Below, one piece after another: positions 1 through 5,288 of a stretch of 5,288 bases of DNA. The notes beneath the pieces are model-generated. The model was not told the DNA's origin, searched no databases, and saw only the letters and a list, made by a program, of their open reading frames with translations. The position numbers and the translations under genes are program-made. How positions within the stretch are numbered: position 1 is the first letter of the stretch; the number at the start of each line of letters is the position of its first letter. Source of the DNA: Rhodospirillaceae bacterium (GTDB taxonomy: Bacteria; Pseudomonadota; Alphaproteobacteria; Rhodospirillales; Magnetovibrionaceae); assembly GCA_002732845.1 (NCBI GenBank), contig NVSZ01000063.1:1-5288 (forward strand), in the 5' to 3' direction.

Positions 1-1170
1 GGCGCCTTGGAATTCTTCTTCTTCACTCAGGCGAATGCCAACGGTGGCTTTTAGGCCGCCATAAACGGCAAACCCGGCGATGGTGGCAAAGGCGATACCC
101 GTTAAAGACCCAATTAATTGCGCCATAAAGGTCACGCCGCCCAGTCCACCTAGGGCTTCCAAGCCAAAGATGCCGGCGGCAATACCGCCCCATAATCCAC
201 ACATGCCGTGCAGGGGCCAGACACCCAAAACGTCGTCAATTTTCCATTTGATTTGGCACTGGTTAAAGCCCCAAACAAACAGCGCGCCCGCAACGGAGCC
301 AACCGCCAGCGCGCCAATCGGATGCATGATGTCGGATCCGGCGCACACCGCGACCAATCCGGCCAGCGCGCCGTTGTGAATAAAGCCGGGATCGCGTTTT
401 CCGGCGACCAAGGCGGCCAAAATGCCCCCGGCCAAAGCCATCAGGGAATTGATCGCGACCAAACCCGAAATGCCTTCGATGGCTTGCGCGCTCATGACAT
501 TAAAGCCAAACCAGCCGACCACTAAAATCCAAGAGCCTAAGGCCAAAAACGGAATGTTTGATGGTGGAATACCAATTACCCGCCCATCTTTTTTATACCG
601 TCCTTTGCGCGCGCCCAACAATACCACGGCGCCCAAAGCCAACCAGCCGCCCATGGCATGAACCACGATGGACCCGGCAAAGTCATGGAACGGGGCCCCG
701 GCAAAATCTTCTAACCACGCCTGATACCCAAAACGATCACCCCAGATCATGCCTTCGAATGTGGGGTAAATCACCGCCACCAAAATCACCGTGGCGGCCA
801 GTTGCGGCCAAAATTTAAAGCGTTCGGCGATGCCGCCGGAAATAATCGCGGGGATCGCGGCGGCAAAGGTCAGCAAGAAAAAGAACTTCACCAAGTCATA
901 GCCATTGCCGCTAAAATTAAAGCCTTCCAATTGGGTGGCTCCGGTCAAGACGGAAGCGCTGGCGAAAAAGTTCACGCCGTAAGCGACGCTGTAGCCAATG
1001 AAAAAATAAGCGATGGTCGAGACCGCAAAATCGGTGATGATCTTCACCAACGCGTTGACCTGATTTTTGCGGCGCACCGTGCCGACTTCTAAAAAAGCAA
1101 AACCGGCGTGCATGGCCAAGACCATAATGGCGCCCAAAAGTACAAATAATACGTCTACGCCGATGTGCAT
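1..1170 (-). CDS. amt: Second ammonium transporter (Amt/MEP/Rh family), 3' end cut by window edge
   Basis: Inner-membrane ammonium channel. The 390 visible codons run without a stop to base 1, and the tail reads GIRLSEEEEFQGA, so only the last part of the cytoplasmic C-terminal tail is missing. Conserved Amt residues are present: Phe102 and Phe223 (phenylalanine gate), Trp143 and Ser227 (outer ammonium site), Asp163, and the pore histidines His171 (IVVH) and His321 (PLHGMCG). The start is ATG at 1170: an in-frame TAA lies five codons upstream and AAGGA (1180-1184) sits 9 nt before the ATG. The protein begins directly in the first membrane helix and shows no cleavable signal peptide, unlike the neighbouring AmtB. 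It also has about 8 extra residues between Trp143 and Asp163. It is a diverged paralog of the 1418-2734 gene rather than a recent copy. It has its own sigma-54-type promoter and lies behind the terminator of the glnK-amtB unit. The family call is secure; whether it transports or senses ammonium is not shown. Confidence 0.96.
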   Translation of the reverse strand, partial: MHIGVDVLFVLLGAIMVLAMHAGFAFLEVGTVRRKNQVNALVKIITDFAVSTIAYFFIGYSVAYGVNFFASASVLTGATQLEGFNFSGNGYDLVKFFFLLTFAAAIPAIISGGIAERFKFWPQLAATVILVAVIYPTFEGMIWGDRFGYQAWLEDFAGAPFHDFAGSIVVHAMGGWLALGAVVLLGARKGRYKKDGRVIGIPPSNIPFLALGSWILVVGWFGFNVMSAQAIEGISGLVAINSLMALAGGILAALVAGKRDPGFIHNGALAGLVAVCAGSDIMHPIGALAVGSVAGALFVWGFNQCQIKWKIDDVLGVWPLHGMCGLWGGIAAGIFGLEALGGLGGVTFMAQLIGSLTGIAFATIAGFAVYGGLKATVGIRLSEEEEFQGA

Positions 1171-1221
1171 GGTTTTGCGTCCTTACAATGGTTCAAGGTG
1201 ACTTTAAGTTGGTCACGTTAA

Positions 1222-1238
1222 CTCAAATTTCATGCCAA
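1222..1238 (-). promoter_or_regulatory. Predicted sigma-54 (-24/-12) promoter of the second amt gene
   Basis: The minus strand reads TTGGCATGAAATTTGAG, close to the sigma-54 consensus TTGGCACG-N4-TTGCW. The invariant GG is kept and the spacing is correct; the mismatches are T for C in the -24 box and A for C in the -12 box. The predicted transcription start is near 1211, giving a leader of about 41 nt, almost the same geometry as the glnK promoter. A pair of possible activator sites lies about 115-150 bp upstream. The call is by pattern only. Confidence 0.65.
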
Positions 1239-1325
1239 AGGCGAATTTTTACGTTAACAGTTTGAAAAGGCGCTTGAATTTTACCTTTGACTTTGTAAGT
1301 GCAACACAGCCTACGCAATAAATCT

Positions 1326-1361
1326 TGCATAAATTACAGGCAATTGCCCAAATTACAGGCA
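1326..1361 (-). promoter_or_regulatory. Tandem 17-bp dyads, candidate activator (enhancer) sites for amt
   Basis: On the minus strand there are two 17-bp sites, TGCCTGTAATTTGGGCA (1361-1345) and TGCCTGTAATTTATGCA (1342-1326), centred 19 bp apart. They share a 12-bp direct repeat, and each keeps TGC at one end and GCA at the other. They lie about -115 to -150 from the predicted transcription start of the second amt gene, where NtrC-type activators of sigma-54 promoters usually bind. NtrC sites are usually summarised as TGCAC-N7-GTGCA, which has the same 17-bp span, but here the half-site is TGCCT. Very similar sites stand before glnK. The bound protein is inferred. Confidence 0.5.
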
Positions 1362-1362
1362 T

Positions 1363-1393
1363 AAAAAGGGGCCGAAGACTTGCGCCTCCGGCC
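1363..1393 (-). terminator. Rho-independent terminator of glnK-amtB
   Basis: On the minus strand, 25 nt past the amtB stop, GGCCGGAGG and TCTTCGGCC form a 9-bp stem (two G-U pairs) around the loop CGCAAG. Two C residues and five T residues (1367-1363) follow. The stem is 1370-1393. It should end the glnK-amtB transcript and separate it from the downstream amt gene, which has its own promoter. Confidence 0.8.
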
Positions 1394-1417
1394 TCGATTT
1401 ATTGGAAAGGATAAGCA

Positions 1418-2734
1418 CTATAGGGAGTGCGCACCGCGTCCAAATTCAGGATAGGCCTCAAGGCCCAGCTCGACTTTATCTGTGCCCAGCATTTCTTCTT
1501 CTTCGGAAACCCGGATGCCGATGGTGACTTTCAAGATCGTCCAGACGATGGCCGAAGCAATGATCACAAAAGCGCCGATGGCCGCGATGCCGATCAGCTG
1601 GGTGCCAAAGCTGGCATCCGCGTTGGTCAACGGAACCGCCAAGGTACCCCAGATGCCACAGAACAAGTGAGCCGGGATCGCACCGACAACATCGTCGATT
1701 TTCAGTTTATCCAAGAAAGGAACCGCGAAGACTACGATCATACCACCAACGGCACCGATCATGATTGCAGAACCAAGTGTTGGTGTGTCGGGGCCTGCGG
1801 TGATGGAAACCAAACCACCGATCGCACCGTTCAAGGCCATGGACAGGTCAACTTTTTTGTAGACCAATTGGGTCAAGATGACCGCGGCAACCACACCACC
1901 GGCAGCCGCCATGTTGGTGTTGGCAAAAACGTTTGCCATGGCAATCGCGTCGGCAGCAGATCCCAACGCCAGCACTGAGCCACCGTTGAAACCAAACCAA
2001 CCAAGCCACAAGATGAAAGCCCCCATGGTCGCCAAAGGCATGTTCGCCCCGGGAATAGGGTGAACAGAACCGTCTTTGCCGTATTTACCTCTACGAGCGC
2101 CTAAGATGACCGCACCGGTCAACGCAGCCCAGCCACCAACAGAGTGAACAATTGAAGAGCCCGCAAAATCAAGGAAGCCCATTTCGGTCAACCAGCCACC
2201 GCCCCAAGTCCAAGAACCTTGGATAGGATAGATGATGGAAGTCAAAACGGTGACGAAGATCAAGAAAGGCCAAAGTTTGATGCGTTCCGCAACGGTGCCT
2301 GAAACGATGGAGGCCGCCGTGGCCACAAACACCATTTGGAAGAACCAATCCGAAGTTGCGGAATAACCGGCTTCGAAGTTTGCCCCGGTTTCCGCCAAAG
2401 CCGCAGCATCGTCAGCAGCCCATGGCAACATGGTGCCGATGTATCCGGCAACGTCCATATACATCAAGTTATAACCAACCGCATAAAACATGATGCCGGC
2501 GATGGCGTACAAGGTGATGTTTTTCAAGCAAATGGTCGCGGTGTTTTTAGACCGTACAAGGCCGGATTCCAACATGGCAAAACCAGCGGCCATAAACATG
2601 ACCAACGCGCCATTAAACAAAAACGAGAAGGTGTTAAAAATAAAAGCGGTCTCTTCAGAAACCTCAGCGAAGGCCGGGGCAGCGCTAAGTGTCAGCGCTG
2701 CCACCACACCCGGAATTAAAAAACGTTTAGACAT
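1418..2734 (-). CDS. amtB: Ammonium transporter AmtB
   Basis: A 438-residue ammonium channel of the inner membrane, full length for the family. Residues 1-23 look like a cleavable signal peptide (positive start, hydrophobic core, AFA before Glu24), as in other proteobacterial AmtB precursors. The usual 11-helix pattern follows. Functional residues line up with E. coli AmtB at constant offsets: Phe136 (F107), Trp177 (W148), Asp189 (D160), His197 (H168), Phe249 (F215), Ser253 (S219) and His356 (H318). The C-terminal tail carries the GIRVSEEEE motif and a conserved-looking GLEAYPEF end; this region contacts PII proteins in the family. The ATG at 2734 is preceded by AAGGAG with a 7-nt gap. The gene begins 11 bp after glnK, so the two are almost certainly one transcript, and GlnK is the expected inhibitor that closes this channel when nitrogen is plentiful. 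Confidence 0.98.
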   Translation of the reverse strand: MSKRFLIPGVVAALTLSAAPAFAEVSEETAFIFNTFSFLFNGALVMFMAAGFAMLESGLVRSKNTATICLKNITLYAIAGIMFYAVGYNLMYMDVAGYIGTMLPWAADDAAALAETGANFEAGYSATSDWFFQMVFVATAASIVSGTVAERIKLWPFLIFVTVLTSIIYPIQGSWTWGGGWLTEMGFLDFAGSSIVHSVGGWAALTGAVILGARRGKYGKDGSVHPIPGANMPLATMGAFILWLGWFGFNGGSVLALGSAADAIAMANVFANTNMAAAGGVVAAVILTQLVYKKVDLSMALNGAIGGLVSITAGPDTPTLGSAIMIGAVGGMIVVFAVPFLDKLKIDDVVGAIPAHLFCGIWGTLAVPLTNADASFGTQLIGIAAIGAFVIIASAIVWTILKVTIGIRVSEEEEMLGTDKVELGLEAYPEFGRGAHSL

Positions 2735-2741
2735 ATGAGGT

Positions 2742-2745
2742 CTCC

Positions 2746-2747
<2 letters not shown>
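2742..2747 (-). promoter_or_regulatory. amtB ribosome binding site overlapping the glnK stop codon
   Basis: AAGGAG on the minus strand overlaps the glnK TAA (2748-2746) by two bases and lies 7 nt before the amtB ATG. Ribosomes finishing glnK would sit on the amtB binding site, so coupled translation of the regulator and its channel is likely (inference). Confidence 0.75.
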
Positions 2748-3135
<388 letters not shown>

Positions 3136-3140
3136 TCATT

Positions 3141-3156
3141 ACAAGACCCGTGCCAA
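3141..3156 (-). promoter_or_regulatory. Predicted sigma-54 (-24/-12) promoter of glnK-amtB
   Basis: The minus strand reads TTGGCACGGGTCTTGT, matching TTGGCACG-N4-TTGC except for the last base. The spacing between the GG and the -12 box is correct. Transcription should start near 3129, leaving a leader of about 45 nt before the ATG at 3084. Such promoters need an ATP-driven activator such as NtrC, which fits induction of glnK-amtB in nitrogen limitation. Candidate activator sites lie at 3230-3287. Confidence 0.82.
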
Positions 3157-3216
3157 CTCTTGAATTTTTGGAATTATTTAGTATTTTCAGATGGGTAGAG
3201 TATAATATTGAAAAAA

Positions 3217-3238
3217 TGGTTTGTGCTTTGCACGACCA
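3217..3238. promoter_or_regulatory. Imperfect palindrome upstream of glnK
   Basis: The plus strand carries GTGC-TTT-GCAC (3223-3233) flanked by TGGT on the left and ACCA on the right, offset by one base, so the whole 22-bp stretch is an imperfect inverted repeat. It lies about 90-110 bp before the predicted glnK transcription start. The half-sites point the opposite way from the usual NtrC site, so it may be another operator, or only part of the adjoining site at 3230-3244. Confidence 0.35.
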
Positions 3239-3287
3239 ATATGCCTAAATAAAGAGCATTAATAAAACTATGCCTAAATAATAGGCA
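3230..3287 (-). promoter_or_regulatory. Cluster of candidate activator sites for glnK (two 17-bp dyads plus an NtrC-like site)
   Basis: The plus strand carries TGCCTAAATAAAGAGCA (3242-3258) and TGCCTAAATAATAGGCA (3271-3287), centred 29 bp apart. The second is a perfect TGCCTA-N5-TAGGCA inverted repeat. The shared left part makes a 13-bp direct repeat (3240-3252 and 3269-3281). Just beside them GCAC-N7-ATGC (3230-3244) differs by one base from the usual NtrC pattern GCAC-N7-GTGC. The cluster covers roughly -101 to -158 from the predicted glnK start, the expected place for sigma-54 activators, and resembles the pair before the second amt gene. It could also act on the divergent hydroxylase gene. 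The binding protein is inferred. Confidence 0.52.
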
Positions 3288-3332
3288 GCTAAGGGGCTAA
3301 AAAAGCATGGGGCTGGACAAATGGCCCAAAGA

Positions 3333-3352
3333 CGTGAACTCTAGAGGTCACG
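3333..3352. promoter_or_regulatory. 20-bp near-perfect palindrome before the hydroxylase gene
   Basis: CGTGAACTCTAGAGGTCACG pairs at nine of ten positions about its centre (only A/G mismatched) with no spacer. It ends 37 bp before the hydroxylase ATG. A spacerless dyad of this length in a promoter region suggests a dimeric repressor or activator site. There is no T-run after it on either strand, so it is not a rho-independent terminator. No known regulator motif was recognised. Confidence 0.4.
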
Positions 3353-3389
3353 ATGGACTCACTGTTTTTAGACTGCGGAAAGATTTGCT

Positions 3390-4655
3390 ATGACGGCTTC
3401 ACAAAAACCTGCTGTTGCTTCCCAACAAACATTAGACGTTGATGTTTTGGTCATCGGCGGGGGATTGGCGGGCGGAACCTTGTCTTTGGCTTTGGCGCAA
3501 AACGGCTTTCAAGTGGCTACTGTCGATACAGAAGATACCAAAGCCTGGGTCGATCGGGGTTTTGATGGCCGCGCTTCGGCGATTGCCTTGTCGAGTAAGC
3601 GGGTGCTGGAAAGCGTCGGTATCTGGGAGGTCTTAGAATCTGAAACCGCACCGATTAAGGAAATCCGTGTCGCCGATGGGCATTCGCCGTTGTTTTTACA
3701 TTATGATCATCAACAATTGGGGACCGAACCGTTTGGTTTCATGATGGAAAACCGTTCGTTGCGCAAAGCCTTAAACGTTTTGGTTCCGAAATGTGAAGGC
3801 CTGCATTATTTTGCGCCCAATGAAGTGGTCACATTGGACCGATCCAAAGACGGTGTCGCCGCAACGTTGAAAAACGGGACCAAAATCAAAGCCCGTTTGG
3901 TGGTGGCGTGTGATGGGCGCGGATCAAAAACCCGTGAAGAGGCCGGCATTCGCCTGACCAAGTGGGATTACAAGCAAGCGGGCATTGTTTGCACCGTTGA
4001 ACATGAACAGTCTCATAACTATTGTGCGCAGGAACACTTTTTGCCCAATGGCCCTTTTGCGATTTTGCCTTTGCCGGGTACGGCGGAAAAACCCGGCTGT
4101 CGTTCCTCGATCGTGTGGACCGAACGGGCCGACCTTTGGCCGATTATGATGGAGCTGAACGACGAAGACTTCTTGGAAGAACTCGAAATCCGCTTTGGTG
4201 ACTTTTTAGGGGATTTAAGTATCGTCGGCCCCCGCTTTGCTTATCCTTTGTCTTTGCAATATGCCGAAACGTATTTGGCCGAACGCTTGGTGTTGGTTGG
4301 CGACAGCGCCCACGGCATGCACCCCATCGCCGGACAGGGCCTGAACATGGGCCTGCGCGACGTGGCGGCGCTGACTGAAGTTCTGTTTGAGGCCCATCAT
4401 ACGGGCCAAGACATTGGTTCAGGACTGGTCTTGGAAAACTATGACAAGTGGCGTCGTTTTGATAACGATTTGATGTTGGCTGTGACCGATGCCTTGGTGA
4501 AACTTTTTTCTAACGATATCGAACCCGTAATGTTCGCCCGCGATTTGGGCATGGCCGCCGTTAATCAAATCCCCGACCTCAAAAAATTCTTTATGCGTCA
4601 CGCCATGGGCACGGTCGGCGAATTGCCAAAATTAATGCGCGGTGAAAGCCTGTAA
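3390..4655 (+). CDS. FAD-dependent hydroxylase of the UbiH/UbiF/COQ6 family (ubiquinone biosynthesis)
   Basis: A 421-residue class A flavoprotein monooxygenase expected to hydroxylate the aromatic ring of a ubiquinone precursor using NAD(P)H and O2, near the inner membrane. Three FAD/NAD(P)H motifs are visible: the N-terminal dinucleotide fold VIGGGLAGG (Gly23, Gly25, Gly28), the DGRGS motif at 175-179, and GDSAHGMHPIAGQGLNMGLRD at 304-324, which contains the UbiH/COQ6 family signature. The length is typical. The C-terminus (RDLGMAAVNQIPDLKKFFMRHAMG) resembles alphaproteobacterial members. Family members act on different ring positions (UbiH, UbiF, UbiI, UbiL), and sequence alone does not say which, so no symbol is given. 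The ATG at 3390 has GGAAAG 7 nt upstream. The gene diverges from glnK and appears to be monocistronic; the next gene begins 337 bp away. No clear sigma-70 promoter was found; a 20-bp palindrome lies just upstream. Confidence 0.93.
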   Translation: MTASQKPAVASQQTLDVDVLVIGGGLAGGTLSLALAQNGFQVATVDTEDTKAWVDRGFDGRASAIALSSKRVLESVGIWEVLESETAPIKEIRVADGHSPLFLHYDHQQLGTEPFGFMMENRSLRKALNVLVPKCEGLHYFAPNEVVTLDRSKDGVAATLKNGTKIKARLVVACDGRGSKTREEAGIRLTKWDYKQAGIVCTVEHEQSHNYCAQEHFLPNGPFAILPLPGTAEKPGCRSSIVWTERADLWPIMMELNDEDFLEELEIRFGDFLGDLSIVGPRFAYPLSLQYAETYLAERLVLVGDSAHGMHPIAGQGLNMGLRDVAALTEVLFEAHHTGQDIGSGLVLENYDKWRRFDNDLMLAVTDALVKLFSNDIEPVMFARDLGMAAVNQIPDLKKFFMRHAMGTVGELPKLMRGESL

Positions 4656-4767
4656 GAGCCTAATATTGCGCGATTTTTCAGATTTTAATTCATATTGTAA
4701 TTTTTGTGCAATTTATATAACTTAAAATGCACAGGCGTATGCAGATCATATATTTATGACTACTAGA

Positions 4768-4795
4768 TTGCACTATTTTTACCGCGTGTTATAAA
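4768..4795 (+). promoter_or_regulatory. Weak sigma-70-like promoter candidate for the downstream membrane protein
   Basis: TATAAA (4790-4795) matches the -10 consensus at five of six bases, with TTGCAC (4768-4773) 16 bp upstream matching the -35 box at only three. It points toward the membrane-protein gene and would give a leader of about 190 nt, or about 70 nt if translation starts at 4873. In AT-rich DNA such matches are common. Confidence 0.25.
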
Positions 4796-4854
4796 GCTTT
4801 GTTTTTACTGCCTTATTTATCCTTCTAACGACACGTAGCGGTAGCCTTGAAGTC

Positions 4855-4949
4855 CGGGTTCACTGCGGTACGATGTTAAAGGTTAAGGGTTGGCAGGAGC
4901 ACAAGTTCAAGTCGCTGGGGGTGCTGAATGTCAGCAAGAGCCAAACCCG
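4855..4949 (+). other. Inverted-repeat-rich segment, possible structured leader RNA
   Basis: GGGTTGGC (4887-4894) can pair with GCCAAACCC (4940-4948, one bulged A), enclosing AGCAC/GTGCT (4898-4902 with 4921-4925). That inner stem competes with a GCTGA-ATG-TCAGC hairpin (4923-4935). In the same way, AACCCG (4944-4949) could instead pair with CGGGTT (4855-4860). Mutually exclusive stems before a gene are typical of regulatory leaders, but no known riboswitch core was recognised, and the segment could instead be coding if the downstream gene starts at 4873. Confidence 0.25.
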
Positions 4950-4992
4950 AAAAGCCTATCCCTGTTGTTCAATAAATTTGTTTTGGATTGTT

Positions 4993-5288
4993 ATGAAATC
5001 ATACGCACAGATGGCTGAGACGAGCGAAGAATTGCGGGAAGTGCGCTCTCGAATTTGCAATATGATACTTGCGAGTTCAGCAATATTTGCCATCCCAGCG
5101 GTGTCGGCAAGTGTGTATCGATTAATTCATATGGACTGGCAATGGATGATGGCGGGACACATTGCCGCTGCCGCCGCCATTTGGCTTCTTTTGGCGTTTA
5201 GGAAAACCCTTCCCTATACTATTCGGGCTGGGGCGATCATTGGCATTTTTTTTATTCTTGGCCTTGTGGGGTTTTGGAACTTTGGCAT
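4993..5288 (+). CDS. N-terminal fragment of a multi-pass membrane protein, possibly a sensor histidine kinase
   Basis: The 98 visible codons run off the window end. A short soluble start (about residues 1-20, with the charged stretch EELREVRSR) is followed by three hydrophobic segments near 21-44, 51-69 and 77-96. Between the second and third lies the basic stretch RKTLPYTIRAG. This layout, with DWQWMMAGHI before the second helix, resembles N-terminal membrane sensor modules of some proteobacterial multidomain histidine kinases. That likeness is recalled from memory, and no kinase domain is inside the window. The start is uncertain: ATG 4993 has no clear ribosome binding site, ATG 5011 is no better, and an in-frame ATG at 4873 would add 40 residues of unlike composition. 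The ATG at 4993 is chosen because the predicted protein becomes family-like only from there. Confidence 0.6.
   Translation, partial: MKSYAQMAETSEELREVRSRICNMILASSAIFAIPAVSASVYRLIHMDWQWMMAGHIAAAAAIWLLLAFRKTLPYTIRAGAIIGIFFILGLVGFWNFG

Larger units (their letters stand above)
4656..4992. other. 337-bp intergenic region between hydroxylase and membrane-protein genes
   Basis: The left part (4656-4825) is AT-rich and has no convincing rho-independent terminator for the hydroxylase gene. It holds one inverted repeat, TGTGCA-N17-TGCACA (4705-4733), without a T-run after it. The right part (about 4826-4970) is GC-richer, full of short inverted repeats, and open in the frame of the downstream gene from an ATG at 4873. 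No tRNA or recognised RNA family was seen. Confidence 0.6.

Noticed and set aside
80..1092. Several overlapping plus-strand open frames of 79-105 codons
   Set aside because: They are opposite the second amt gene, have low-complexity Pro/Ala/Lys composition and no ribosome binding sites.
1427..1978. 183-codon open frame on the plus strand
   Set aside because: It lies wholly opposite amtB, which has every conserved family residue. The translation is rich in Asp, Gly, Asn and His with no recognisable domain, typical of an antisense shadow.
3201..3206. Perfect TATAAT on the plus strand as a promoter for the hydroxylase gene
   Set aside because: No acceptable -35 box at 16-18 bp (best is TTAGTA, three of six) and no extended -10; the stretch is AT-rich, so the match is likely chance.
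3240..3281. Repeated TATGCCTAAATAA as a CRISPR or mobile-element repeat
   Set aside because: Only two copies with 16 bp between them; they are better explained as tandem regulator sites because of their placement and dyad form.
4705..4733. TGTGCA-N17-TGCACA inverted repeat as terminator of the hydroxylase gene
   Set aside because: Long AT-rich loop, only a 6-bp stem and no T-run after it on either strand.
4891..4908. TTGGCAGGAGCACAAG as a sigma-54 promoter for the membrane protein
   Set aside because: The -24 box is partly right but the -12 box lacks TTGC, and the stretch lies inside a stem-forming block.

Overview
The window looks like part of an alphaproteobacterial chromosome, most likely from the Rhodospirillales or a close relative. 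The reasons are a GlnK/GlnZ/GlnJ-type PII protein next to amtB, two sigma-54-type promoters, a UbiH/COQ6-family hydroxylase with an alphaproteobacterial-looking C-terminus, and moderate GC content. This placement comes from protein resemblance recalled without any database search.

Layout. On the minus strand, reading right to left, lie glnK (PII signal protein), then amtB (ammonium channel with a signal peptide), a rho-independent terminator, and a second diverged ammonium transporter (amt) whose 3' end is cut by the window edge. Both glnK and the second amt have a good sigma-54 (-24/-12) element about 40-45 nt before the start codon. Each also has a tandem pair of 17-bp TGCCT...GCA dyads about 115-160 bp upstream of the predicted transcription start. 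On the plus strand, diverging from glnK across a 305-bp regulatory region, lies a complete FAD-dependent aromatic hydroxylase gene of the UbiH/UbiF/COQ6 family (ubiquinone biosynthesis). A 337-bp spacer follows, with an AT-rich half and a GC-richer half rich in inverted repeats. The window then ends in the first ~98 codons of a multi-pass membrane protein, probably the N-terminal sensor part of a histidine kinase or similar signalling protein.

How the genes work together. GlnK reports nitrogen status through uridylylation at Tyr51 and 2-oxoglutarate/ATP binding, and it plugs the AmtB channel when nitrogen is plentiful. The two Amt proteins bring in scarce ammonium. The sigma-54 promoters plus matched upstream sites suggest that both transcription units are switched on together during nitrogen limitation by NtrC or another sigma-54 activator. 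The hydroxylase and the sensor-like protein are not obviously part of this circuit, although the hydroxylase shares the intergenic region with glnK.

The most interesting signal is regulatory: an apparently shared, tandem 17-bp motif with matching placement in front of both nitrogen-uptake units. No mobile element, CRISPR array, tRNA or rRNA was seen.
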